Assembly: GCA_035626235.1 (NCBI GenBank) | Contig: DASPOB010000020.1 | Span: forward strand, 1-21,685 | Source of the DNA: DATFYP01 sp035626235 | Lineage (GTDB): Archaea; Thermoproteota; Nitrososphaeria; Nitrososphaerales; Gagatemarchaeaceae | Direction of reading: 5' to 3' | DNA length: 21,685 nucleotides | Made by a program: the position numbers and the translations under genes | Notes under the pieces: model-generated | The model's input: the letters and a program-made list of their open reading frames with translations, nothing else | The model's database searches: none | Told to the model about the DNA's origin: nothing | Shown: positions 1 to 6,730 of the stretch, piece by piece | How positions within the stretch are numbered: the stretch's first letter is position 1 | Layout of the letters: each line of letters opens with the position of its first letter

Positions 1-24
1 TGCGACGGTGAGCATGGGAACGAG

Positions 25-624
25 ATGGTGAGATACGAGGTCCCGCTGGTTGACTCGTCTGGAAGGACGATCGGCTACGGGGACAGGTGGCTGACCCATA
101 GGGTCAGGAGCGGGCCGGACGGGACCGTACTGGGCAGGAAACACGTAGGGATAACCATAGCGTGCCTGGACCACGCCGGGAGGATTCTTACGGCGCACAG
201 GAGGCACAGGATTTTCGACAGGGTCTGGACCCTTTCAGGGGACACCCATCCGTACCGGGTCTTCGGAAGCAGAACGCCGGAGACTCTACCGAGGGCCGCC
301 ACCAGGTGCGCATTGGATGACCTCGGGGTGAAGATCGAGGGCTGGACCGACAGGCTCACGGTTTCCTATGCAGCGAGGGACCCTCGAGACCCGCGATACT
401 GTGAGAACGAACTGCTCCACCTCATGGTCGCCAGGCATGGCAATCAACTCCGTGTGAACAAGAAAAACGCTTACGATGTGAGTTGGGTTGAACCCGCCAG
501 GATTCTAGAGGATTCGCTTGAAGATTCCGAGAGGGATCCCATAGACCGCAAATACGCACCGTGGGTTCACGCCGTGTTCGCCCTTTCGCCGGCGCGGCTA
601 GCGAAAGCACTGTCAACCGGCTGA
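25..624 (+). CDS. NUDIX protein resembling type 1 isopentenyl-diphosphate isomerase
   Basis: 199 residues with the layout of type 1 IPP isomerases, which interconvert IPP and DMAPP for (archaeal) isoprenoid lipids. Visible marks are the metal-site region around His40 (KHVGITIA), the FDRVWT...HP block at residues 64-76, a degenerate NUDIX box at about 81-102 (ending RCALDDLGV) and the CENE acidic motif at 126-129. From memory of the E. coli enzyme (WTNSVCGHP), the position of the catalytic Cys is Asp73 here (WTLSGDTHP), so isomerase activity is doubtful although His75 and the Glu pair remain. It could be a neofunctionalised NUDIX hydrolase. ATG at 25 is taken as the start, but the frame is open to the left edge, so a longer N-terminus cannot be excluded. 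Confidence 0.75.
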   Translation: MVRYEVPLVDSSGRTIGYGDRWLTHRVRSGPDGTVLGRKHVGITIACLDHAGRILTAHRRHRIFDRVWTLSGDTHPYRVFGSRTPETLPRAATRCALDDLGVKIEGWTDRLTVSYAARDPRDPRYCENELLHLMVARHGNQLRVNKKNAYDVSWVEPARILEDSLEDSERDPIDRKYAPWVHAVFALSPARLAKALSTG

Positions 625-690
625 ACCGCCAAAGTGAAGGTGCTCGCGGGGCCGACGACCAGCTCTTCACGAGATGAGCAGGGGACCGTT

Positions 691-752
691 CCGACGGCGA
701 CGCCCTTTCACATGAAGTTTCCCCGAAAGGGGTTAGGGCGGAAGCTGCTCGG
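691..752. other. Nested inverted repeat, possible structured RNA or 3' UTR element
   Basis: In the 206-nt gap after the NUDIX gene, CCCC-GAAA-GGGG (721-732) forms a GNRA-capped hairpin. It lies inside CGCCCT (701-706)/AGGGCG (735-740), which lies inside CCGA (691-694)/TCGG (749-752). A 14-nt bulge (707-720) sits on one side only. No T tract follows, so it is not an obvious terminator. It ends before the TATA-like box of the next gene, so it would belong to the NUDIX transcript or to a separate RNA. Confidence 0.3.
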
Positions 753-793
753 TGTAATCTTCCTCACACCCGATTCAATCTATACAGGCATGG

Positions 794-804
794 ATGGATA
801 AAGG
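794..804 (+). promoter_or_regulatory. TATA-like box of the 831 gene
   Basis: ATGGATAAAGG is centred about 30 nt before the ATG at 831, the spacing expected for an archaeal promoter giving a leaderless or nearly leaderless mRNA. No Shine-Dalgarno sequence precedes that ATG. Confidence 0.45.
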
Positions 805-830
805 AACCTGACGGCCAACGGTCCTTCGCC

Positions 831-1076
831 ATGTCACTTCTTGAGAATGCCGACCAGGCGGAGGTGGTGGCTGAGAACTACCTCAAACGCAAGTATCCCA
901 AGCGGCTGGGGAAGATACGGTTCGGACATGTGATGCTTGACAACGGCGTTTGGACCGTGAAGGCCAATGTCGAAGCCGGGAGCATCCTGTCGTCTTCCAA
1001 GAAGTCCGTGCTGCTCAGGATTGACTCGCGGACCACGAACGTCGTCGGCTATTCGGATGAAATGGAGAACGTATAG
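831..1076 (+). CDS. Small conserved-looking hypothetical protein
   Basis: 81-residue soluble protein. A helix-like start (residues 6-20, AEVVAENYLKRKYP) is followed by alternating strands containing GVWTVKANV and VLLRIDSRTTNVVGYSDE. The end is reminiscent of PepSY-like domains, where a strand finishes in a D-x-x-T-G-x-V-x-G-Y turn, but the match is weak and no function is claimed. A TATA-like box at 794-804 and a codon choice matching its neighbours (AGG, GTC, AAG) support it as a real gene. It is monocistronic, with no close partner on the same strand. Confidence 0.6.
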   Translation: MSLLENADQAEVVAENYLKRKYPKRLGKIRFGHVMLDNGVWTVKANVEAGSILSSSKKSVLLRIDSRTTNVVGYSDEMENV

Positions 1077-1202
1077 TACCAGCTCCCCTCGCAGCGTGCG
1101 GTCTGTGTCCGCCTGGGGGACCGCAACCTCTCCAGCTCAAACGGGCGGGAGATCTCGCGTAAGGTTAAAGGAACCGCTGGCAACCCGCGAGAATGGTTCC
1201 AG

Positions 1203-1985
1203 TTGCGCCGATGGCCGCGAATCAGGGACGCACTTCATCCTGAAGAGGGGGAGAATTCCGGCGAAATCCAGCTTGGGAAGCTAGGACGGCCAGAGTGGAG
1301 GTCCCGTCGATGGGTGTTCATCATGGCCTCGGTGGTCGTGGCCGCTGTGATAGCGGTCGCTTCCGTTGTGGTTCTGGTTCCGGCAATCGAACAGGAATAC
1401 TTCAGCCCCGCCCCGGTATGGCGCACGTTCGACGGCGTCTTCGACAGTTCAGGCACCCTGGTCCTTGAGGGGTGCAGCCTGCAGAACACCCAGCAGGTCA
1501 TCCCAGGAATTGGGATAGGCAGGGCAGTCGAATCGACGATCGTAATTTGTTCGTACCATGGGGGCACCTACACCGGCTATTACGGAACGGATTGCGACAT
1601 GCTCGCCGCCGGGCCGGTGGTCGTTGTGAACGGGGCGGCGGTTCCACTCGGCGGGTGCGAACTGAGCCTGGCTCCCCTGAACATCGTCCTGCACGAGGTC
1701 TTCACTCTCGGCAAGGGCTCAAACCGTACCATAGCGATCTATTCGAACGGGCAGGCCGTGGCCAACATGACTCCGACAGGGAACTGGACGGCCTACGACT
1801 GCTCCCTGAATACCAGTAATCTGACGAGAACTGACGGGCCGCTGAGCTGCACGTACATGGGCACGCCGTATGAGGCGTCCGATGTCATTCAGAACTGCAA
1901 CATGGGCCCGTCAGTCACGGTCAACGCGGTTACGGTACCTCGGAATTCCTGCTACCTTGAGCGGTCGGAAGTAGTCAGCGGCTGA
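1203..1985 (+). CDS. Membrane-anchored extracytoplasmic protein with duplicated four-Cys repeat
   Basis: 260 residues. A basic cytoplasmic tail (about 1-37, with RSRR just before the membrane) leads into one transmembrane helix (about 38-60), then an outside domain. That domain holds two related units. Unit 1 has Cys91, 116, 131 and 152. Unit 2 has Cys200, 216, 232 and 250. Both share the order CSL...C-x-Y-x-G...C-x-M...V-x-VN-x-x-x-VP...C-x-L. The even Cys count suggests two disulfides per unit. NxS/T sites are frequent, as in archaeal surface proteins. I do not recognise the family. The start is taken as TTG at 1203, with a TATA-like GGTTAAAG centred near 1167. In-frame ATG at 1323 would place the helix at the extreme N-terminus. 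Confidence 0.65.
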   Translation: MRRWPRIRDALHPEEGENSGEIQLGKLGRPEWRSRRWVFIMASVVVAAVIAVASVVVLVPAIEQEYFSPAPVWRTFDGVFDSSGTLVLEGCSLQNTQQVIPGIGIGRAVESTIVICSYHGGTYTGYYGTDCDMLAAGPVVVVNGAAVPLGGCELSLAPLNIVLHEVFTLGKGSNRTIAIYSNGQAVANMTPTGNWTAYDCSLNTSNLTRTDGPLSCTYMGTPYEASDVIQNCNMGPSVTVNAVTVPRNSCYLERSEVVSG

Positions 1986-2087
1986 AGCGCGCCGTGCTCC
2001 GCCCCGGCGGAGACCTTAACAATTTCATCACTTTGTTAGTCTTCGTTGATGGAAAGGCGGAAGTCATGATTCCGCGGCCACCCTGCC

Positions 2088-2213
2088 ATGGAAACCTACC
2101 TGAAGGTGAAGCTGGGCTTGCTGGTTCTTGCCTTCGCTTTGCCCTTGATAGCAGGGGCGTTCGGGATTCACATCAAGCCCCTGGATGAAATAGGCGGGGG
2201 CGGCGATATCTAG
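2088..2213 (+). CDS. 41-residue single-pass membrane peptide
   Basis: Short ORF beginning METYLKVKLGLL and ending GGGGDI. A hydrophobic helix (about 8-26, LGLLVLAFALPLIAGAFG) follows a lysine-containing start. It ends directly in a strong hairpin terminator (2198-2234), which overlaps the stop region and fits a small transcription unit. An AT-richer stretch with CTTAACAATTTC lies near 2016-2027, though it is farther from the ATG than a leaderless promoter would be. A different frame (1994-2188) also stays open but encodes nothing protein-like. Function unknown. Confidence 0.45.
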   Translation: METYLKVKLGLLVLAFALPLIAGAFGIHIKPLDEIGGGGDI

Positions 2214-2234
2214 GCCGCCCTGCCGCTTTATTTT
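2198..2234. terminator. Hairpin terminator between convergent genes
   Basis: A perfect 7-bp stem, GGGCGGC (2198-2204)/GCCGCCC (2214-2220), with a 9-nt loop is followed on the plus strand by CTTTATTTT. It lies exactly between the small peptide gene (+) and the regulator gene (-), whose stop codon is at 2228-2230. Confidence 0.5.
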
Positions 2235-3334
2235 AGAGACCTGAAGGGCCGTTTCATCTTCTCGAGGTCATACCTCCAGCCCTTGTCGTACATTTGATAG
2301 GGTATGGTGAATGCGCTAGCCTCCTGCCTCTTGACGAAGGAGAGCTCCACCCTGTCGTAAAGGTCCGGGGCTTGACTGTTCAGGTAGTCGAAGGTTGACG
2401 TCGCCTCCTGTACGGGGATGTGGACCGTGGCGATGTAGGTCCCGTCAGCCATTAGTGCCTCGCCCCACAGGAATGGGATCTTACTTACGACGCTCTGGAT
2501 TGTGGCGACCGAACTCCCGAGGTCTTTGAAGGTCAGCCGGGCCATCAGGGCACTGTGGGAGACCGACGTCTCGATGTCGTGCTGCCAACGCACAATGTAT
2601 CCTGCGACAAGCTTCATCTTCTGGACGTGCGTCCTGTAGTGGTACTCCAAGGTCTTCTGATTGACCCGAAGTTTCCTCGCGATTGAGACGGTGTGCTGCA
2701 AGGCGTTCGCCTGAAGCTCTTTAACCAGTAGCAGGTCGTGGTAATCGAAGCGGACGGGGCGCGGATTCTTTTGAGTGAGCAAGTCCGTGCCTTGGCCCGA
2801 CTTGACCGCGTTCCAATCGACGTCCCACCTGTTCGACTGGAAGTTGAAGAAGGTTGGCTTCATGGCCGGATGACTCAGGGCCGTGATTTCGGCCAGTGAG
2901 TACCCCTGGACGATTCCCGTCTGCTGGAGATATTCCAGGAACGCTTCATGCTCTTTCTCTCTTCCTTCGGGAATGACAAAGAGGCAGGCGAAGCTCCCCT
3001 GCGGCAGGAGTTTGCCATAGTAGACCAAGTACGCCGACTCGTTCATCGCCAGGAACAGAGACCGGGGGGTTCCCCTGAGCTTGGGCGACAGTTGCAACAC
3101 GGCCCAATGTGGGACCAGGCCGAGCTTCCTGTAGTCGGCTTCCGCATGGATGTGAAAGCCGAGCTTCTTGAAGCGCTTGTTGATCTTGTACCGGATTGTC
3201 TCCTGGTGGACTCCTGTCACTCTGGAGAGTTCGGACACGTTCCTAGGGCCCAGTCTCTGGATGGCCTCCACTATCCTCGCTTCGACGTCGCGGGGTTCCT
3301 TCTCCACGCGCTGGACCACGCGAGTTCTTGCCAT
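2228..3334 (-). CDS. Archaeal double-HTH transcriptional regulator (Lrp/AsnC-like, thaumarchaeal type)
   Basis: 368 residues. The first winged HTH is at about 17-60 (ARIVEAIQRLGPRNVSELSR... HQETIRYKINKRFKKLGF). The second is at about 196-240, with ARKLRVNQKTLEYHYRTHV as its recognition region. Each is followed by an alpha/beta segment that could be a ligand-binding or dimer domain. I recall this two-HTH layout as a paralogue group expanded in Thaumarchaeota; the ligand and targets are unknown. The frame is open upstream to 3508, but those 58 residues look non-coding and contain the promoter, so ATG at 3334 is chosen. A TATA-like TAATTAAG and a perfect palindrome just upstream suggest autoregulation. 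Confidence 0.8.
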   Translation of the reverse strand: MARTRVVQRVEKEPRDVEARIVEAIQRLGPRNVSELSRVTGVHQETIRYKINKRFKKLGFHIHAEADYRKLGLVPHWAVLQLSPKLRGTPRSLFLAMNESAYLVYYGKLLPQGSFACLFVIPEGREKEHEAFLEYLQQTGIVQGYSLAEITALSHPAMKPTFFNFQSNRWDVDWNAVKSGQGTDLLTQKNPRPVRFDYHDLLLVKELQANALQHTVSIARKLRVNQKTLEYHYRTHVQKMKLVAGYIVRWQHDIETSVSHSALMARLTFKDLGSSVATIQSVVSKIPFLWGEALMADGTYIATVHIPVQEATSTFDYLNSQAPDLYDRVELSFVKRQEASAFTIPYQMYDKGWRYDLEKMKRPFRSLK

Positions 3335-3345
3335 GACGGTCACTT

Positions 3346-3369
3346 GCCGCCTTTGGCGGCTAATTAAGT
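3346..3369 (-). promoter_or_regulatory. Promoter with overlapping palindromic operator of the regulator gene
   Basis: On the minus strand a TATA-like ACTTAATTA (3361-3369) sits about 30 nt before the ATG at 3334. Between them is the perfect palindrome GCCGCC-TTT-GGCGGC (3346-3360). This would lie between the TATA box and the predicted transcription start near 3339, where a bound repressor would block polymerase. Confidence 0.5.
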
Positions 3370-3517
3370 TTCGAAGCCGACGATTCGTGTATATGCTGAA
3401 AGCCGCATATGCCGTTTCAGCCGCAGCCAAGCCTGCGCGGTCAGACCTCGGCGCCTGGGCGCCGCCGATGAGGAAAGGCGTCAGGTTCCCAGTACACGTC
3501 GCAAGCAATTCCGCAAA

Positions 3518-3690
3518 CTATTATATCGTGCTCTATGATACGGCTCAACGGGGACGCCCTACGAGAGCTTACCGGGGGTTCGCGGGGTTGGCAGACAAGT
3601 CGGAGTCTGTGATTCCCACCTCTGCAAATTTCCTCGCTGGCACCTAGCGTCTTTCGAGGCGTCTCCCGCTTTCGGTGCTCTTGCAGAGGC
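3518..3690 (+). ncRNA. Candidate structured RNA with its own TATA-like box
   Basis: The 366-nt gap between the regulator (start 3334) and the 3701 gene contains a strong TATA-like CTATTATATC (3518-3527) with no ORF at the right distance on the plus strand. Downstream are a 9-bp inverted repeat, CCTCTGCAA (3619-3627)/TTGCAGAGG (3681-3689), and inside it CCTCG (3632-3636)/CGAGG (3655-3659). A transcript starting near 3550 would end in this nested stem. No match to tRNA, SRP RNA or RNase P RNA is seen. The repeats are symmetric, so the strand is uncertain. They could instead be protein-binding sites of the next promoter. Confidence 0.25.
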
Positions 3691-3700
3691 ACCAGCTTAT

Positions 3701-4276
3701 ATGCTGACCAAGGCATTCGGAAATCGCTGGAGGCAATTGGTCGACCCATTAGGTTTGCTACGAATTGTCATCGACACCTACCTCGCCCCGTTTTTGGGCG
3801 TGTACGTCCTCCCCTACCTGCCGACTCTCGTGATCGTGCTCGCCGCGGTAGGCCTCAACAGTTGGCTGGGCACCAGAAGGAGACGCAGCGGACTGATGAG
3901 GTCGATGAGGCAGGAGTTGGTGGAGAATCTTCAGCAGGCGAAGGCGATTCTCGAATTCATAAATTCGCAAAAGGAGGGCGCACCCTACGACCTCCCCATC
4001 CCGCGGTTCCGCAAGTATGCATATGAACAGCTGAGAAACTCCGGGAGCTTGAACCTGCTCAGGAAGGGGGTCCAGGATCAGATAATCACGGTATATTCGG
4101 CAATCGACCGGGTCGACCAAGCTTCGACCAGGCAGGAGGAGCTGCTCTGGGGGGCTGCGGCGACCTCTCCTGTGGCCCCAGAGCTCCGAACCCAGACCCT
4201 CGCCTTCATCAGGGACACGGTCTCGAACATGATACTGACGAGACTGGAACAGTTCGCGACTTTCACCATGGAATAG
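3701..4276 (+). CDS. Membrane protein with cytoplasmic helical domain, unknown function
   Basis: 191 residues. A hydrophobic stretch (about 18-57, containing the helix LGVYVLPYLPTLVIVLAAVGL) is followed by the basic stop-transfer GTRRRRSG, then a soluble, largely helical domain (about 60-191) rich in Glu, Arg and Gln (MRQELVENLQQAKAILEFIN). No catalytic motif is visible. The TATA-like CTTATATG at 3696-3703 overlaps the ATG at 3701, so for a leaderless mRNA the real start would be in-frame TTG at 3737, still before the membrane segment. Confidence 0.6.
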   Translation: MLTKAFGNRWRQLVDPLGLLRIVIDTYLAPFLGVYVLPYLPTLVIVLAAVGLNSWLGTRRRRSGLMRSMRQELVENLQQAKAILEFINSQKEGAPYDLPIPRFRKYAYEQLRNSGSLNLLRKGVQDQIITVYSAIDRVDQASTRQEELLWGAAATSPVAPELRTQTLAFIRDTVSNMILTRLEQFATFTME

Positions 4277-4469
4277 AACCACGCCAGGGCAGGACCTGAG
4301 ACGCTGCGGAGACTGTTCCTACTCTCTTCGTCTCCACGTCCACTGCTTCATCGCTCTCCTAGCCCCCGATGCCTAAACGTCGTAAGGCGCTGTTCTCGGC
4401 ACTCCAAGACTATGGATTCTGGTTTCCGCTCCATAATGTGCTTATTCGCAGCGACGGGCCTTCTCAACG

Positions 4470-5492
4470 ATGGGCAGGGAGACCGGCGCTGCGCATCTCC
4501 TTTTCTTCACCGCGATACTGTCTCTCATGCTCGTGCTTTCAGGGTCTGTGATGCTGCGGCCTCCGGGCCCGACCGCGTCAGCCGTCATGAACCCCGACGT
4601 CGACGCGCGGGTCCACAGTGCGGGCTCCGTTTCCAGACAGGAGACCTTCCCAGCGGCCCAATCCACCAACAGAACGTACTACGTGGGAGCACAAGCACAG
4701 GAGGCGACTTGTGCCCCAGACGCGGTATGCACCTTCCTGACCAACAGCGGAGCACGGACCACGATTCAGGTCGTGAGCCAAGAAGTGAACGGCTGTCTCT
4801 CATACTGGATAGGCGACGACTCCGGAGCCAACATCTGGGGGCAGGTTGGGTACTACATTTGTGACGGGTCGACACCGGTGGCGTTCTACCAGATCTGGAA
4901 CCTCGATACGTACTCCATACTCACGACGGGCGTTTCAGCGATCTCTCCTGGCTATCACCAGTTCTCAATGTACGTCGATTCTGGGACGACGTGGGCATAC
5001 GCGGTCGACGGGAACGTCACCGGCACGTACGACATGGGCGCGAACAGCTCGATGCCGACATACCCGGTGCAGGCCCTTTCCGAGGAGGGATATGTCAGTG
5101 CTCCGTGGGTCCCTGCGCCGGTGACCTTCTCGAGCGCGATTCAAACCTTCAACTCGGGAGTATGGACCCCGGCCGAGGCATCGACGTCATACGGCGGCGA
5201 CTGCAACAGCGACGGGTCCCCAGGCAAGACCGGCTACTATGCTCCGTACTCCTGCTGGGGAGCCCAGGGGAACCTCCAGAACTCCACCATCCCTACTGAC
5301 GCCTTCGTCGTCGGCGGAAACGTCCCTCTCATCCTCTCTGGAAGCCCGCTCTGGAATGGTGCCGCGTCTCCACCGGCCGCAACCACAACGGAGTCGTCAA
5401 CTTCCGCATCGTCCGCATCTTTCCCGACGGCAGCCGCTGCCTCGAACCACGCATTTCGCGGACTGGAACACGGAACTTTGAGGATTGTTTGA
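4470..5492 (+). CDS. Secreted protein with jelly-roll-like domain
   Basis: 340 residues. Residues about 8-32 are a signal peptide (HLLFFTAILSLMLVLSGSVML). The mature part begins with a Ser/Gln-rich region and then YYVGAQAQEATCAP. The core (about 75-250) alternates strands with SYWIGDD...IWGQVGYY...AFYQIWNLDT...ISPGYHQFSMYV, a pattern recalling concanavalin-like or eqolisin (peptidase G1) folds, though I cannot confirm a catalytic Gln/Glu pair. At least seven Cys and several NxS/T sites fit an extracellular protein. A Thr/Ser/Ala-rich tail (about 300-325) resembles the linker that often precedes a membrane anchor, but no anchor follows. A TATA-like GCTTATTC (about 4439-4446) lies 27 nt before the ATG at 4470, indicating a leaderless mRNA. 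Confidence 0.65.
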   Translation: MGRETGAAHLLFFTAILSLMLVLSGSVMLRPPGPTASAVMNPDVDARVHSAGSVSRQETFPAAQSTNRTYYVGAQAQEATCAPDAVCTFLTNSGARTTIQVVSQEVNGCLSYWIGDDSGANIWGQVGYYICDGSTPVAFYQIWNLDTYSILTTGVSAISPGYHQFSMYVDSGTTWAYAVDGNVTGTYDMGANSSMPTYPVQALSEEGYVSAPWVPAPVTFSSAIQTFNSGVWTPAEASTSYGGDCNSDGSPGKTGYYAPYSCWGAQGNLQNSTIPTDAFVVGGNVPLILSGSPLWNGAASPPAATTTESSTSASSASFPTAAAASNHAFRGLEHGTLRIV

Positions 5493-5627
5493 AGCGAGCC
5501 TTCAGGGAATTGCCTTCTGCAGGTTCGTCTCCGCATGACTCCATTGTTCTGTGAAGATGCTCGTCGAGGCGGGCGGCCTCTCCACGCATGTTCGCTGGCG
5601 GAGCCGGTAGTCGTTCATAATCTGCGG

Positions 5628-6638
5628 TCAGGGACGCTGTGAAATCGCCCCTTCGATCATCTTGTCGACTGTCTCCATGCTGTTGGGGTCGTAGTTCGAC
5701 AGGATCACCTTCGTGAATCCGGAGTCGAGGTACGTCCTGAAGGCCGCGCCCACACCTGGCGCTCCCCCCGCGAACCCGAAGCTCCGCGGGTCTGCCTGCT
5801 CGGGCGCCTGTGCAAGGGAAGGCTGGAGATAGACCAGCCGGGTGTGCGCCGGATCCGTCAGCTTGCCGCTGCCCAGAGCCTCGCAGAACCGCAGCATGTC
5901 GTCGACCGTCGAGTATCCGCCGCCGGCGGGGCTTCCTTTCAGGCCGAGCATGAACAGGTTGCTTCTTCGCGGCCCGTCGGTGCGCTTTCCGCTCTGGTCC
6001 ATCCTCGTGTATCCCATTGCCAGGTTCGGTACGGGTTCGTCCATTTCATAGTGGTCGCTGTCGTTCATTCCCGCGGGCGCGTAGACGCGCTCCCTCACGT
6101 AGTCGTAGTAGTCCTGGCCGGAAACCGCCTCGACAATCTTTCCGAGCAGCACGTACCCTGCGTTGCTGTACTGGACCTTGCCGCCGGGCTCAAAGGATAG
6201 GGGGTCGTCCCTGAACAGGTCTACAAAGTCGTCGACGGTCCTGAGCTTGTGTTTGGTCTCCTCGAACTTTTCGTTAAAGATGTCCCCCAGGCCGGAAGAA
6301 TGGTTAAGCAGCTGCCTGATGGTGACCCTCTCGGCAACGCTGGCCGGATAGCCGGGAAGATGCCTCGAGACGTGGTCGTCGAGCGACAGCCTCCCCCTTT
6401 CGGCAAGCTGCATGACGGCCACCTTTGTGAAGACCTTGTTGCATGATCCCAGGTTGAACTTGGTATCGGGCAGGTTGCGGATGCCGTACCTCTTGTTTGC
6501 GAATCCGTAGGCTTCCCGGAGAATCGTCTTCCCGTTTCGGGCCACTAGCACGCAGCCAGAGAATTCGTCTGCGGAGACGCGCTCCTGTATGAAAGTGCCT
6601 ATTCTTTGGGCGAGACCCTGGGCCGTGTCTTCAGTCAA
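5628..6638 (-). CDS. Serine beta-lactamase-fold hydrolase (class C/esterase/D-peptidase-like)
   Basis: 336 residues from TTG at 6638. Active-site motif 1 is S65-C-N-K68, followed by helix sequence KVAVMQLAERGRL. The HSSGLGD stretch follows, then the Y157-S158-N159 motif. The usual third motif (H/K-x-G before GGAPG) reads GFAGGAPGVGA, so the His is replaced. Family members cleave esters, amides or D-amino peptides; the substrate here is unknown. There is no signal peptide, so it acts inside the cell. The frame is open back to 7046, but the first ~106 codons overlap the M29-like gene in another frame and are repetitive R/G/Q noise. A TATA-like GGATAAGAC (6669-6677, minus strand) and the family's typical N-terminus favour TTG at 6638. 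Confidence 0.8.
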   Translation of the reverse strand: MTEDTAQGLAQRIGTFIQERVSADEFSGCVLVARNGKTILREAYGFANKRYGIRNLPDTKFNLGSCNKVFTKVAVMQLAERGRLSLDDHVSRHLPGYPASVAERVTIRQLLNHSSGLGDIFNEKFEETKHKLRTVDDFVDLFRDDPLSFEPGGKVQYSNAGYVLLGKIVEAVSGQDYYDYVRERVYAPAGMNDSDHYEMDEPVPNLAMGYTRMDQSGKRTDGPRRSNLFMLGLKGSPAGGGYSTVDDMLRFCEALGSGKLTDPAHTRLVYLQPSLAQAPEQADPRSFGFAGGAPGVGAAFRTYLDSGFTKVILSNYDPNSMETVDKMIEGAISQRP

Positions 6639-6730
6639 TCGAGGAACGGATTGCCATGGGTCACGGTTGGATAAGACTGTCGCCCATCGCGGCGAAACGA
6701 GAGTTTGACAGGATGGAGTCTCTGACGAGG

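Noticed and set aside
1994..2188. 64-codon open frame overlapping the 41-residue peptide
   Set aside because: Its translation has no structure, whereas the alternative frame from 2088 gives a clean membrane helix ending at the terminator.
3441..3749. 102-codon minus-strand open frame in the gap before the 3701 gene
   Set aside because: Arg/Pro-rich sequence without hydrophobic core pattern; it spans two TATA-like boxes and the inverted repeats.
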